Shown here piece after piece: positions 25,113-34,064 of a stretch of DNA of 42,314 nt (positions are counted from its first letter, which is position 1; each line of letters begins with the position of its first letter). The stretch lies in NCBI GenBank assembly GCA_943332105.1, contig CALQOD010000012.1, positions 1 to 42,314 on the forward strand, read 5' to 3'. Source of the DNA: Chitinophaga pinensis (GTDB lineage: Bacteria; Bacteroidota; Bacteroidia; AKYH767-A; OLB10). Both the position numbers and the translations under genes were made by a program. The notes beneath the pieces were generated by a model. It was not told the DNA's origin. It ran no database searches and saw only the letters and a program-made list of their open reading frames with translations.

Positions 25113-26354
25113 TTATTTGCTTGTCCGTTCCAAATTTAACTCTCCTTCCCACTTGCTAACTACAGCTGTTGCTACTGCATTTCCAATCACATTGGTAGCC
25201 GAACGGCCCATGTCTAATATCTGATCAATTCCTAAGAGCAATAATAATCCAGCTTCCGGAATATGAAACGCACCTAACATTCCGGCTATAACGACCAAGG
25301 ATGCACGAGGAATGCCCGCCATACCTTTACTCGTAACTAATAACATTAGCATCATCGTAATTTCTTGCTGTAAGCTTAATTCAATTCCGTACGACTGTGC
25401 AATAAAAACAGTAGCAAAGGTCATGTACATGATAGATCCATCCAAATTAAATGAATATCCCAACGGCAATACAAAACTGATGATACGATTGCTACATCCG
25501 AATTTTTCTAACGCCTCAACTGTCTTCGGAAATGCTGACTCACTGGATGCTGTGCTGAAGGCTAAAATGATTGGATCTTTAACGTGTTTAATCAAACTGT
25601 AAAAAGGAATTTTCAAAGCTTTGCAGATGGAGAATAAAATCACGAATGCAAAGAATAATAATCCACCATAAAAGCAAGCAATCAAGTATAAATATCCGCC
25701 AATAATTCCTAAACCTTGCTTAGCAACTACCGCCGCAATAGCTCCAAATACACCAAATGGTGCAAACAACATCACATAGTTTGTTACTTTAAACATAATA
25801 TGTGAAACTGAATCTAATGCATGCACAACGCTTTTTGCTTTCTCACCCATCGAGGCTGCTGCCACTCCGAAAAACAATGAAAAAACGACTAATGGTAAAA
25901 TCTCATTATTCGCCATTGCCTCAATCACACTCTTAGGAATAACATGTCCTATAAATTCTTTGAAGTTAAAAGCTACTTGCGCAACTCCCGATTGTGCACT
26001 TTCCGCAGGTAATTTCAAATGCATGATGTGTCCAGGCTCGAAAATATTTACCATTACCAAGCCGAGACTCAATGCAAGCAGCGTAGCAAACTGAAAGTAA
26101 AGAATGGTCTTCAATCCAATCCTACCCACTGCTTTAAAGTCGCCAACCTTAGCAACACCCACTACCAATGTACAAAACACCAGCGGTGCAATAATCATTT
26201 TTATCAGACGAAGGAAGATATCACTCAACACTTGAATATTCGAGACAAAGCTCTCACAATCTGCGAGTGCAGGGTGATAATAACGATAAGTCTGTCCGAC
26301 AATAATACCTAGTAGAAGTCCGATAAAAATGCGTGTAGTAAGATTGATTTTCAT
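25113..26354 (-). CDS. Dicarboxylate/amino acid:cation symporter (DAACS family)
   Basis: 413 residues from the ATG at 26354. A longer frame to 26693 runs into valS and lacks hydrophobic or family character, while the chosen start follows a consensus promoter. MKINLTTRIFIGLLLGIIVG begins the first helix. FNLDGSIMYMTFATVFIAQS, LLVTSKGMAGIPRASLVVIA and LLLGIDQILDMGRSATNVIG are the hairpin and substrate/cation-binding motifs of the Glt/DctA family, which imports C4-dicarboxylates or acidic amino acids with Na+ or H+. The exact substrate is not predictable. The propeller kinase and LytTR genes follow on the same strand after 32 bp. Confidence 0.92.
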   Translation of the reverse strand: MKINLTTRIFIGLLLGIIVGQTYRYYHPALADCESFVSNIQVLSDIFLRLIKMIIAPLVFCTLVVGVAKVGDFKAVGRIGLKTILYFQFATLLALSLGLVMVNIFEPGHIMHLKLPAESAQSGVAQVAFNFKEFIGHVIPKSVIEAMANNEILPLVVFSLFFGVAAASMGEKAKSVVHALDSVSHIMFKVTNYVMLFAPFGVFGAIAAVVAKQGLGIIGGYLYLIACFYGGLLFFAFVILFSICKALKIPFYSLIKHVKDPIILAFSTASSESAFPKTVEALEKFGCSNRIISFVLPLGYSFNLDGSIMYMTFATVFIAQSYGIELSLQQEITMMLMLLVTSKGMAGIPRASLVVIAGMLGAFHIPEAGLLLLLGIDQILDMGRSATNVIGNAVATAVVSKWEGELNLERTSK

Positions 26355-26360
26355 AGTTTT

Positions 26361-26391
26361 CAAAAATAGAACAAAAGAGAGAACACTCCAA
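26361..26391 (-). promoter_or_regulatory. Consensus promoter of the symporter (and perhaps kinase/regulator) transcript
   Basis: Minus strand TTG (26391-26389), 20 bases, then TATTTTTG (26368-26361), six bases before the ATG at 26354. It fits the Bacteroidota TTG-N19-20-TAnnTTTG pattern and decides the start of the symporter. Confidence 0.72.
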
Positions 26392-26422
26392 CCATTCCCT
26401 CTAATCCTTTGCACACATTTGC

Positions 26423-26430
26423 TATATTTG
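26423..26430 (+). promoter_or_regulatory. -7 box of valS
   Basis: TATATTTG at 26423-26430 matches TAnnTTTG and lies 17 bases before the valS ATG. No TTG is found at the expected -33 distance. Confidence 0.5.
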
Positions 26431-26447
26431 TACCTTAATTTACGATT

Positions 26448-29123
26448 ATGGAGATTGCCAAAAATTATATTCCCAAAGAAGCTGAATCGAAGTGGTATGC
26501 CTACTGGATAGAGAAAGGATATTTTCGTTCTGTTCCAGATGAGCGTGAGCCGTACACGATTGTAATTCCGCCGCCTAATGTAACAGGCGTTTTGCATATG
26601 GGACATATGTTGAATAATACGATTCAGGATGTATTGATTCGTCGTGCGCGAATGCTCGGCAAAAATGCATGCTGGGTACCCGGAACAGATCACGCCTCTA
26701 TTGCTACTGAAGCGAAAGTAGTGGCGATGTTGAAAGAGAAAGGCATCAATAAATCTGATTTATCACGCGAAGAGTTTTTAAAGTATGCATGGGACTGGAA
26801 GGAAAAGTACGGTGGAATTATTCTTGAGCAATTAAAGAAACTCGGTGCTTCTTGCGACTGGGATCGTACGCGCTTTACCATGGAAGATGATTTGAGTGAG
26901 GCCGTTATTGATGTATTCATTGATCTTTTCAAGAAAGGATTTATCTACCGCGGAACACGTATGGTAAATTGGGATCCAGCAGGATTAACAGCTGTGAGTG
27001 ACGAAGAGGTTATCTACAAAGAAGTTCAATCGAAGTTATGTTATGTGCGTTATGCGCTCATTGATGCAGATGAAGAATACAACAACGATGATGAAGAACA
27101 ACGTCAGGCGAAGTTTGATAAAGGTCAGTTCATAACGATTGCGACTGTCCGCCCTGAAACTATTTTAGGCGATACTGCTGTTTGTGTGCATCCGGAAGAT
27201 GAGCGCTATAAACATCTGAAAGGAAAATTTGCTGTGATACCAATGTGCAATCGTAGAGTGCCCATTATTTTTGATGATTATATTTTGATGGAGTTCGGAA
27301 CAGGCTGCTTAAAGGTAACTCCTGCTCACGACATCAACGATTACAACTTAGGAATTAAGCATGGCTTACCAACCATCGATACTATTCAGCCGAATGGTAC
27401 TATGAGCGAAGCAGCAGGATTTTATATTGGTGAAGATCGCTTTATCGTGAGAAAGAAAATTGTGAAAGATTTGGATGCGATGGGTGCGGTTGTGAAGGTT
27501 GAAGATTACACCAACAAGGTTGGATACAGCGAGCGTACGGATGCTGTGATTGAACCGAAGCTGAGCATGCAATGGTTTGTGAAGATGAAAGAATTTTCTA
27601 AGCCTGCATTGGATGCTGTAATGGATGACGAAGTAAAGTTGATTCCAAATAAGTTCATTAATACCTATCGCCACTGGATGGAAAATGTTCATGACTGGTG
27701 TATCTCTCGTCAGTTATGGTGGGGACAACGAATTCCCGCTTGGTATGATAACAAAGGGAATTATGTTGTTTGTAAAACTTCGGAAGACGCATTAGCTGCT
27801 TTAAAAGAAAAGAATGCTAATGTAACCGTTACGGATATCCGTCAGGATGAAGATGTATTGGATACTTGGTTCTCGTCTTGGTTATGGCCTATTTCTGTTT
27901 TTGATGGATTTAAAAATCCTGATGGAGCAGACATCAACTACTACTACCCTACTAATGATTTAGTAACAGCACCAGAGATTTTATTCTTCTGGGTTGCGCG
28001 CATGATCATGGCAGGTTATGAATATCGTGGCAAACGTCCGTTTGAAAATGTTTACTTAACAGGAATTGTACGCGATAAGCAAGGAAGAAAAATGAGTAAG
28101 TCGTTAGGCAATTCACCTGATCCATTAGCGTTAATTGAAAAATTTGGTGCTGATGGTGTACGTGCAGGAATGTTGCTTTCGTCGCCCGCTGGAAATGATT
28201 TATTGTTTGATGAATCTTTATGTGAACAAGGAAGAAACTTCTGGAACAAACTATGGAACGCTTTCCGTTTAGTGAAAGGATGGGAAATAGATGCAACACT
28301 TGAGCAACCTGATTATTGCAAAACATCGATAGAGTGGTTCGAAAATAAATTCAATGCTTCGTTAGCAGAGATAAATGATCACTACGACAAGTATCGTATG
28401 TCGGATGCGTTAATGACTACCTATAAATTAGTATGGGACGACTTCTGTGCATGGTATCTTGAATTGATTAAACCAGCATATCAGTCGCCGATTGATGCGA
28501 AAACCTACGCTGCAACTATATTATTTTTCGAAAACATCGTTCGCATATTACATCCGTTTATGCCGTTCATATCAGAAGAAATATGGCATTTAATAGGCGA
28601 CAGAAAAGAAGGAGATGACTTGATTGTAAGCAAATGGCCAGAAGTACAACCAATAAATCAAAGCATCATTAGTAATTTCGCAGTTGCTTCTACGATGATA
28701 TCTGAAATCAGAAATTTCCGCCAGAATAAAGGCATTTCGCCGAAAGAATCATTAGAACTAATCATTTCAAAAGTAGGTAACACGATAGCGTTAGACCAAT
28801 TTGGAAGTTCAATTATAAAACTTTCTAATTTAAGTACGATTACAACAACAGATGAAAAACCAATTGGTGCATTTCCTTTTGTAGTTCAACATTACGAATG
28901 TTATATTCCACTTTCAGAAGCAATTGATAAAGATGCAGAGAAAGAACGTTTAACGAAAGAACTAGAATACACAAAAGGGTTTTTAAAATCGGTAGCTGCC
29001 AAATTGAACAACGAAAGATTTGTAATTAATGCGAAACCTGATGTAGTTGCTGCAGAGCAAAAGAAAAAAGCTGATGCAGAATCAAAAATAAAATCGATTG
29101 AAGAAGCGCTTGCTTCATTATAA
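26448..29123 (+). CDS. valS: Valine--tRNA ligase
   Basis: 891 residues, a full-length class I aminoacyl-tRNA synthetase that charges tRNA-Val. The ATP-site HIGH box appears as GVLHMGHML (HMGH at 50-53), with PPPNVTG just before it, and the KMSKS loop as [15 protein letters not shown] (about 548). [19 protein letters not shown] lies in the editing domain and [17 protein letters not shown] is typical of ValS. The C-terminal coiled-coil arm ([20 protein letters not shown] onward) is present. The ATG is chosen from the family start [17 protein letters not shown]. The aminotransferase gene follows after six bases, so they are probably cotranscribed. Confidence 0.97.
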   Translation: MEIAKNYIPKEAESKWYAYWIEKGYFRSVPDEREPYTIVIPPPNVTGVLHMGHMLNNTIQDVLIRRARMLGKNACWVPGTDHASIATEAKVVAMLKEKGINKSDLSREEFLKYAWDWKEKYGGIILEQLKKLGASCDWDRTRFTMEDDLSEAVIDVFIDLFKKGFIYRGTRMVNWDPAGLTAVSDEEVIYKEVQSKLCYVRYALIDADEEYNNDDEEQRQAKFDKGQFITIATVRPETILGDTAVCVHPEDERYKHLKGKFAVIPMCNRRVPIIFDDYILMEFGTGCLKVTPAHDINDYNLGIKHGLPTIDTIQPNGTMSEAAGFYIGEDRFIVRKKIVKDLDAMGAVVKVEDYTNKVGYSERTDAVIEPKLSMQWFVKMKEFSKPALDAVMDDEVKLIPNKFINTYRHWMENVHDWCISRQLWWGQRIPAWYDNKGNYVVCKTSEDALAALKEKNANVTVTDIRQDEDVLDTWFSSWLWPISVFDGFKNPDGADINYYYPTNDLVTAPEILFFWVARMIMAGYEYRGKRPFENVYLTGIVRDKQGRKMSKSLGNSPDPLALIEKFGADGVRAGMLLSSPAGNDLLFDESLCEQGRNFWNKLWNAFRLVKGWEIDATLEQPDYCKTSIEWFENKFNASLAEINDHYDKYRMSDALMTTYKLVWDDFCAWYLELIKPAYQSPIDAKTYAATILFFENIVRILHPFMPFISEEIWHLIGDRKEGDDLIVSKWPEVQPINQSIISNFAVASTMISEIRNFRQNKGISPKESLELIISKVGNTIALDQFGSSIIKLSNLSTITTTDEKPIGAFPFVVQHYECYIPLSEAIDKDAEKERLTKELEYTKGFLKSVAAKLNNERFVINAKPDVVAAEQKKKADAESKIKSIEEALASL

Positions 29124-29129
29124 TACTTT

Positions 29130-30317
29130 ATGCATATCAGTCAGCGGCAATTATTTTTTAGTCACGTAGCTCAAACTAGTCCTGAGCCGTTGGCTTTAGA
29201 AATTGATAAAGCCGAAGGAGTCTTTTTATTCGATGTTGTTGGCAAACGCTATATCGATTTTATCAGTGGTATATCTGTGAGCAATGTTGGTCACCGACAC
29301 CCAAAAGTAATTGAAGCTATTCAAGAGCAGCTAAATAAGCATATGCATGTAATGGTGTATGGCGAGTTCATACAAAGTCCGCAAGTAAAACTAGCGGATG
29401 CACTATCAAAAACTTTACCTGGTAATTTAGATAGTATTTTCTTCGTTAACTCTGGGTCTGAAGCAACAGAAGGTGTTATTAAATTAATCAAACGTGCAAC
29501 AGGAAGAAAAAAAATAATAGCGTTCAAGAATTCTTATCATGGAAGCACGAATGGTGCTTTAAGTTTGATGAGTGATGAATATTTCTCCTCTGCCTATAAA
29601 CCCTTATTACCGCATATCGAATTTCTTAATCCGAATGACGAAACTGAATTATCAAAAATAGATTCTGAAACAGCAGGCGTATTTGTTGAATTAATTCGAG
29701 GAGAAGCAGGTGCCATTGCGTTAGACAAAACATTCGTTTCTAAATTAAAAGTTCAATGTGAACAAGCTGGAGCGTTATTAGTTGTTGATGAAATACAATC
29801 AGGCTTTGGCAGATCTGGTAAATTCTGGACGTGCGAACATTATAATTTAATTCCTGATGTAATTTTAATGGCAAAAGGAATGGGAGGCGGAATGCCCATC
29901 GGTGCATTTGCAGCTAATCAATCGCTGATGAAAGAACTTAGTCATAATCCGGTATTAGGTCATATCACCACCTTTGGTGGACATCCCGTATCATGTATGG
30001 CTTCGTTAGCAACGCTAGAAGTCGTAAATGAAGTATTGGCAACTACACATATTGAAGAATGTGAAACCATCATCAGAGAAGAATTAAAGCATCCAAAAAT
30101 CAAATCGATTAATGGAATTGGACTATTGCTAGCTGGCGAATTAAATTCGAAAGAAGAAAATTTTACCTTCATCAAAAATTGTATTCAAGATGGATTAATT
30201 ACCGATTGGTTTTTATTTGCCGACCATAAATTCAGAATTGCTCCTCCTCTTACAATTACTAAAGAGGAATTAAGAAGTGCACTTGAAATAGTAAAATTAA
30301 ATCTAGATAAGCTTTAA
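29130..30317 (+). CDS. Class III PLP-dependent aminotransferase
   Basis: 395 residues. GKRYIDFISGISVSNVGHRH near the N-terminus, FFVNSGSEATEGVIKL (PLP phosphate site), KNSYHGSTNGAL, VVDEIQSGFGRSGKFW and the Schiff-base lysine in LMAKGMGGGMPIGAF (Lys249) define the acetylornithine/ornithine/4-aminobutyrate aminotransferase group. Related Bacteroidota proteins are often labelled aspartate aminotransferase family; the real amino donor is unknown. No arginine-biosynthesis gene is nearby, so I do not assign argD. It begins six bases after valS, and the OmpR-type regulator starts 94 bp beyond its stop. Confidence 0.88.
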   Translation: MHISQRQLFFSHVAQTSPEPLALEIDKAEGVFLFDVVGKRYIDFISGISVSNVGHRHPKVIEAIQEQLNKHMHVMVYGEFIQSPQVKLADALSKTLPGNLDSIFFVNSGSEATEGVIKLIKRATGRKKIIAFKNSYHGSTNGALSLMSDEYFSSAYKPLLPHIEFLNPNDETELSKIDSETAGVFVELIRGEAGAIALDKTFVSKLKVQCEQAGALLVVDEIQSGFGRSGKFWTCEHYNLIPDVILMAKGMGGGMPIGAFAANQSLMKELSHNPVLGHITTFGGHPVSCMASLATLEVVNEVLATTHIEECETIIREELKHPKIKSINGIGLLLAGELNSKEENFTFIKNCIQDGLITDWFLFADHKFRIAPPLTITKEELRSALEIVKLNLDKL

Positions 30318-30411
30318 AATTCCTTAAAAATTCATATTGCTGAACTTAACTTGCATCGCTTATTCAGCATAAATCAATAAATATTTATATACGTAATTAA
30401 TCTATTTTGCC

Positions 30412-31086
30412 ATGAACGTACTAATTGTTGAAGACGAACGATCCCTTTCGCATGAGATGGAAATTTATTTAACCAAGCAGAACTTCAATTGCGATGTGGC
30501 TTTTAATGGAAAGAGCGGAACCGACATGGTTCTTTCCAATGAATATGATTTTGTATTGCTCGATTTAGGTTTACCCGATATGGATGGACTTGAACTTTTG
30601 AGAGAAGCGAAAAATAAAAAGTGCGAAGCAGCATTTATTATTCTTACAGCACGCAGCGAAGTAGAAGATAAAATCAAGGGCCTTGATTTAGGTGCTGATG
30701 ATTACATAGGCAAACCTTTTTCACTAGCAGAATTGCAAGCGCGCATGCAGGCCATCCTTCGACGTAAGCACGGCTTAAAATCTAATCTAATGCAGATTGC
30801 AGATTATGAAATTGATATATCAAACCGTACAGTTCACTGCAATGGCAATTTAATCAACCTAACAAAAAAAGAATTCGATTTATTACATTACCTTGGACTA
30901 CATAAAAACAGAGTTCTTACAAGAACGCAACTAACAGAACATATCTGGGGCGATGTATTAGATGATGATTACGAATCTAATTACATAGATGTACATATTA
31001 AAAATTTAAGAAAGAAACTATCTGCACAAGGTACTGTAGATTGGTTTGAAACAGTAAGAGGTGTTGGATATAGAGTAAATTTATAA
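30412..31086 (+). CDS. OmpR-family response regulator
   Basis: 224 residues. A receiver domain with IVEDER, phospho-acceptor Asp51 in FVLLDLGLPDMDG, the Thr in ILTARSE and Lys in YIGKPFS. It is followed by a winged-helix DNA-binding domain (about 125-224) with LTKKEFDLLHYLGLHKNRVL, LTEHIWGDV, SNYIDVHIKNLRKKL and the terminal TVRGVGYRVN. It is separated by one base from the kinase gene, its partner. Just before the ATG the sequence TATTTTGCC is one base short of TAnnTTTG. The signal and regulon are unknown. Confidence 0.94.
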   Translation: MNVLIVEDERSLSHEMEIYLTKQNFNCDVAFNGKSGTDMVLSNEYDFVLLDLGLPDMDGLELLREAKNKKCEAAFIILTARSEVEDKIKGLDLGADDYIGKPFSLAELQARMQAILRRKHGLKSNLMQIADYEIDISNRTVHCNGNLINLTKKEFDLLHYLGLHKNRVLTRTQLTEHIWGDVLDDDYESNYIDVHIKNLRKKLSAQGTVDWFETVRGVGYRVNL

Positions 31087-31087
31087 G

Positions 31088-32461
31088 ATGAATATTTTAC
31101 ACAACTTCATTAAACGCAGGAAATCGCCAACTATTCAAACTAAGTTTGCGATATACAACGGATTATCTAAACTGGTAATCGTATTAGCTTTTAATGCTAT
31201 TCTTCCAATAATAGTTCAGAAGTTGGTTTACGATCATATTGACAAACGTTTAATTGCGAGATCTGAAAGAGTGCTTCTTACGGTTAAGAAAGGAGGAATT
31301 GAAGAAATTACCTTGGAACAAGATTGCAGCTTCGAAAGCTATAGTATTCTCAAAGAAGAATTTGTTGCAATTTACCCTATCCTTGATCCAAGAAAAATGT
31401 CGAGAGATATGGATATAAGTGATGAAGAATGGAGATCCTCCAACGGAGAAGCCATGAAGCATCGAATTATTAAACGACCATTCACATACGACAATCAGCT
31501 TTATGAATTAAATGTTGGAGAAGGGATCGGATCAATAGAGCAACTTAAAAACACCTTCCAACAATTTTCATTTATGATTATGTTGTTTTTTGTTATCGTT
31601 AGTTTATTTATTGATTTAGGATTCGTTTCAATCCTGATGCGCCCTTTGAATAAAATAATGGAACGAAAACTTAAACCAGTTCCATCGCCAAACAATTTCG
31701 ACTTTACCAAAATTAATACAACAACCAGAGAGTTTAATAAGCTAGATCAACGAATCAATGAAATGATGCTAATGTTAAAAGACGCATTTCAAATTGAGAA
31801 AGAATTTATCTCGAATGTATCGCACGAATTACAAACACCAATTAGCATTATACAAAACCGTTTAGAAAATTTAATGATTGATCAGGAACTCAATGAAGAG
31901 GTGATGATTAAACTATCAGACTCGCAGCGGACGCTCAATCGAATGAGTAAAATTATCAAAGCGCTATTACTGATTTCAAAAATTGAAAATGATCAGTATT
32001 TGAAGAATGAAAAAATTGATTTGATACAATTACTTGATGAAGTTCTAGAAGAAATAGAAGAACGCCTGATAGAAAAAGAAATTAAAATCATTCGTCAGTT
32101 TTACGAAAATTTTGAAATTAACCCGGGTAATAAAGCCTTATTGTATACGATGTTTACCAATGTAATCAACAATGCAATTAAGTATAATAAAGAAGGCGGA
32201 AATATTATCATCACCACAAAAACTATTGGTAACGAATTTACGATTGAAATAAAAGACACTGGTTTGGGAATGAAAAAAGAAGATATCCCAACTATTTTTG
32301 ACCGCTTTAAACGATTAAATAATTCAACAGCAGAAGGATTTGGCTTAGGATTGCCGATTGTAAAAACAATTGCAAATTTCCATCAGATGAAAGTGCGAGT
32401 AGATTCTGAAGTCGCCGTAGGAACTTCTTTTACCTTCATTACAGAAATCAATACTGATTAG
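31088..32461 (+). CDS. Sensor histidine kinase, partner of the OmpR-type regulator
   Basis: 457 residues. An N-terminal membrane helix (about 24-46), a periplasmic loop of some 110 residues with no recognised domain, and a second helix (about 157-180). The kinase core follows: SNVSHELQTPISIIQNRLEN (phospho-His246), N-box NVINNAIKYNKEGG, DTGLGM and GFGLGLPIVKTIA. It is an inner-membrane two-component sensor that phosphorylates the regulator encoded one base upstream. Its last 14 bases overlap the 3' end of the convergent CoA-binding gene. Confidence 0.93.
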   Translation: MNILHNFIKRRKSPTIQTKFAIYNGLSKLVIVLAFNAILPIIVQKLVYDHIDKRLIARSERVLLTVKKGGIEEITLEQDCSFESYSILKEEFVAIYPILDPRKMSRDMDISDEEWRSSNGEAMKHRIIKRPFTYDNQLYELNVGEGIGSIEQLKNTFQQFSFMIMLFFVIVSLFIDLGFVSILMRPLNKIMERKLKPVPSPNNFDFTKINTTTREFNKLDQRINEMMLMLKDAFQIEKEFISNVSHELQTPISIIQNRLENLMIDQELNEEVMIKLSDSQRTLNRMSKIIKALLLISKIENDQYLKNEKIDLIQLLDEVLEEIEERLIEKEIKIIRQFYENFEINPGNKALLYTMFTNVINNAIKYNKEGGNIIITTKTIGNEFTIEIKDTGLGMKKEDIPTIFDRFKRLNNSTAEGFGLGLPIVKTIANFHQMKVRVDSEVAVGTSFTFITEINTD

Positions 32462-32813
32462 ACGCTAATAACACTAGCGTACATGCATGCACAAAAGGAA
32501 TATTATTATCATTCAGTAATTTTTCCAGTTCAGTATTCTCTGTTCCTGGATTAAAAATTACGCGTTGCGGATTAGTTTTAATTATATAATGATAAAAAAC
32601 TTCTTGGTTATCAGGATTTACATAAATAGTGATCGTATCAACATTACCAAAATCTTTTTGCTCTGTAATAATCTCACAAGCATTAATAAATCCATGACGC
32701 AATCCTACCGCACAAACTTCATGTCCGTGATGTAACAAACTAATAATTGCTCGGTTTGAGTAGCGCTCAGGATTAGTAGATGCACCAAGCACCAATGTCT
32801 TTTTAGAGTTCAT
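32448..32813 (-). CDS. CoA-binding domain protein (YccU-like)
   Basis: 121 residues, cytoplasmic, a single Rossmann-like CoA-binding domain: KKTLVLGASTNPERYSNRAI with the glycine-rich turn at the start, VDTITIYVNPDNQEVFYHYI in the middle, and RVIFNPGTENTELEKLL near the end, including the NPG motif. The family is related to the CoA-binding half of acyl-CoA synthetases but has no known reaction. Its start overlaps the MFS stop by 11 bases and its end overlaps the convergent kinase gene by 14 bases. It is the last gene of the rimO-bshC-MFS run. Confidence 0.83.
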   Translation of the reverse strand: MNSKKTLVLGASTNPERYSNRAIISLLHHGHEVCAVGLRHGFINACEIITEQKDFGNVDTITIYVNPDNQEVFYHYIIKTNPQRVIFNPGTENTELEKLLNDNNIPFVHACTLVLLASNQY

Positions 32814-34059
32814 GATAATTTAGTTCTTTGTTAAATGTTTCTTTAATAAAGTAAACGCCAATAAATGCTGGTATAAAGCAAATAACTCCTAACGCTATGG
32901 CAGCGTTAATTGTCCCATATGTTGGCTCCCAGTATTTAAATAACAATACAATTGGCACAACAGAACCACGTACAATATTAGGTGTAGTAGTAGCAACTGT
33001 TGCTCTAAGGTTCGTACCGAATTGCTCTGCTGCCATCGTTACAAATATCGTCCAATAACCTGAAGTGACTCCAAGTAAAAAGAAATAAAAATAATACAAG
33101 CTTATGCTAATACCTTTAGAGTTTAAAAAAACAAAATAAAATAAAGTACAAAATACTAAATAAATATACAGCACCTTTTTTCTACTTTTCATTATTTGTG
33201 ATAGCCATCCACTTAATAAATCGCCAACCGAAAATCCAAGATAAGTAAACATAACTGCTTTCGTAATTAATGCAGACCCACCAACAATATTTAATAAATC
33301 AGGTCCAGAGAACTTCACACTAAACTTCATTAATATTCCTACACTACACCAGATAGGAATACCGATGGCTAAACAAAGCATGTATTTTAGCAAGCGCTCT
33401 TTATTACCAAAAATCATTAATAAGTCGCCTCGTTTAATTTTATTGCTACTATCCATCGACTTAAACATCCCTGATTCGATAGTGCCCACACGAAGTAATA
33501 ATAGTAGTAATCCTAAGAAGCCACCAATCAAATAGGCCACTTGCCAATTAGCGAAAGAACCAAAACTTAAATCCAGACCTACCAATGAAGAAGCGAGCAC
33601 AGCACCTAAAGCACCTCCCACGGCAACTAACATCGTCCCCCACCCTCTCGACTCTTTATGCATAGTTTCAGATACTAACGTTACCGCAGCACCTAACTCG
33701 CCGGCTAAACCGAAACCTGTAATGAAACGCATAAATGCATATTGTTCCACATTCCATACAAACGCATTCGCAATATTAGCAAGCGAATACAACAAAATGG
33801 ACCCAAACAAAACCGACTTCCTTCCTTTTTTATCTCCTAAAACACCCCATAAAATTCCACCTGCGAGCATTCCACCCATTTGCCATAAAAACAAATGATA
33901 ATCGTAAAAGTAAATTAATTTTGGATCAACAATTCCAATCCCTTTAAGACTTTCCTTACTAACAAGATTAAACAATTGCAAGTCGAACAAATCAACAAAG
34001 TAACCCAATGCGGATACCAGAACAATTAAATTAAACGGATTGCGCGTATTGTTATTCAT
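32803..34059 (-). CDS. Major facilitator superfamily transporter
   Basis: 418 residues, about twelve membrane helices. GILWGVLGDKKGRKSVLFGS is the MFS motif A between helices 2 and 3, and FITGFGLAGELGAAVTLVSE resembles the helix 4 region of the sugar/organic-acid porter group. A cytoplasmic loop sits in the middle (about 195-220). Substrate not predictable. It starts 5 bases after bshC and overlaps the CoA-binding gene by 11 bases, so it is expressed with rimO and bshC; whether it moves a thiol, cysteine precursor or unrelated solute is unknown. Confidence 0.86.
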   Translation of the reverse strand: MNNNTRNPFNLIVLVSALGYFVDLFDLQLFNLVSKESLKGIGIVDPKLIYFYDYHLFLWQMGGMLAGGILWGVLGDKKGRKSVLFGSILLYSLANIANAFVWNVEQYAFMRFITGFGLAGELGAAVTLVSETMHKESRGWGTMLVAVGGALGAVLASSLVGLDLSFGSFANWQVAYLIGGFLGLLLLLLRVGTIESGMFKSMDSSNKIKRGDLLMIFGNKERLLKYMLCLAIGIPIWCSVGILMKFSVKFSGPDLLNIVGGSALITKAVMFTYLGFSVGDLLSGWLSQIMKSRKKVLYIYLVFCTLFYFVFLNSKGISISLYYFYFFLLGVTSGYWTIFVTMAAEQFGTNLRATVATTTPNIVRGSVVPIVLLFKYWEPTYGTINAAIALGVICFIPAFIGVYFIKETFNKELNYHEL

Positions 34060-34064
34060 GTTTT

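Noticed and set aside
26355-26693. 113-residue N-terminal extension of the symporter
   Set aside because: It reads antisense through the start of valS and over a consensus promoter, and the added sequence has no transporter character.
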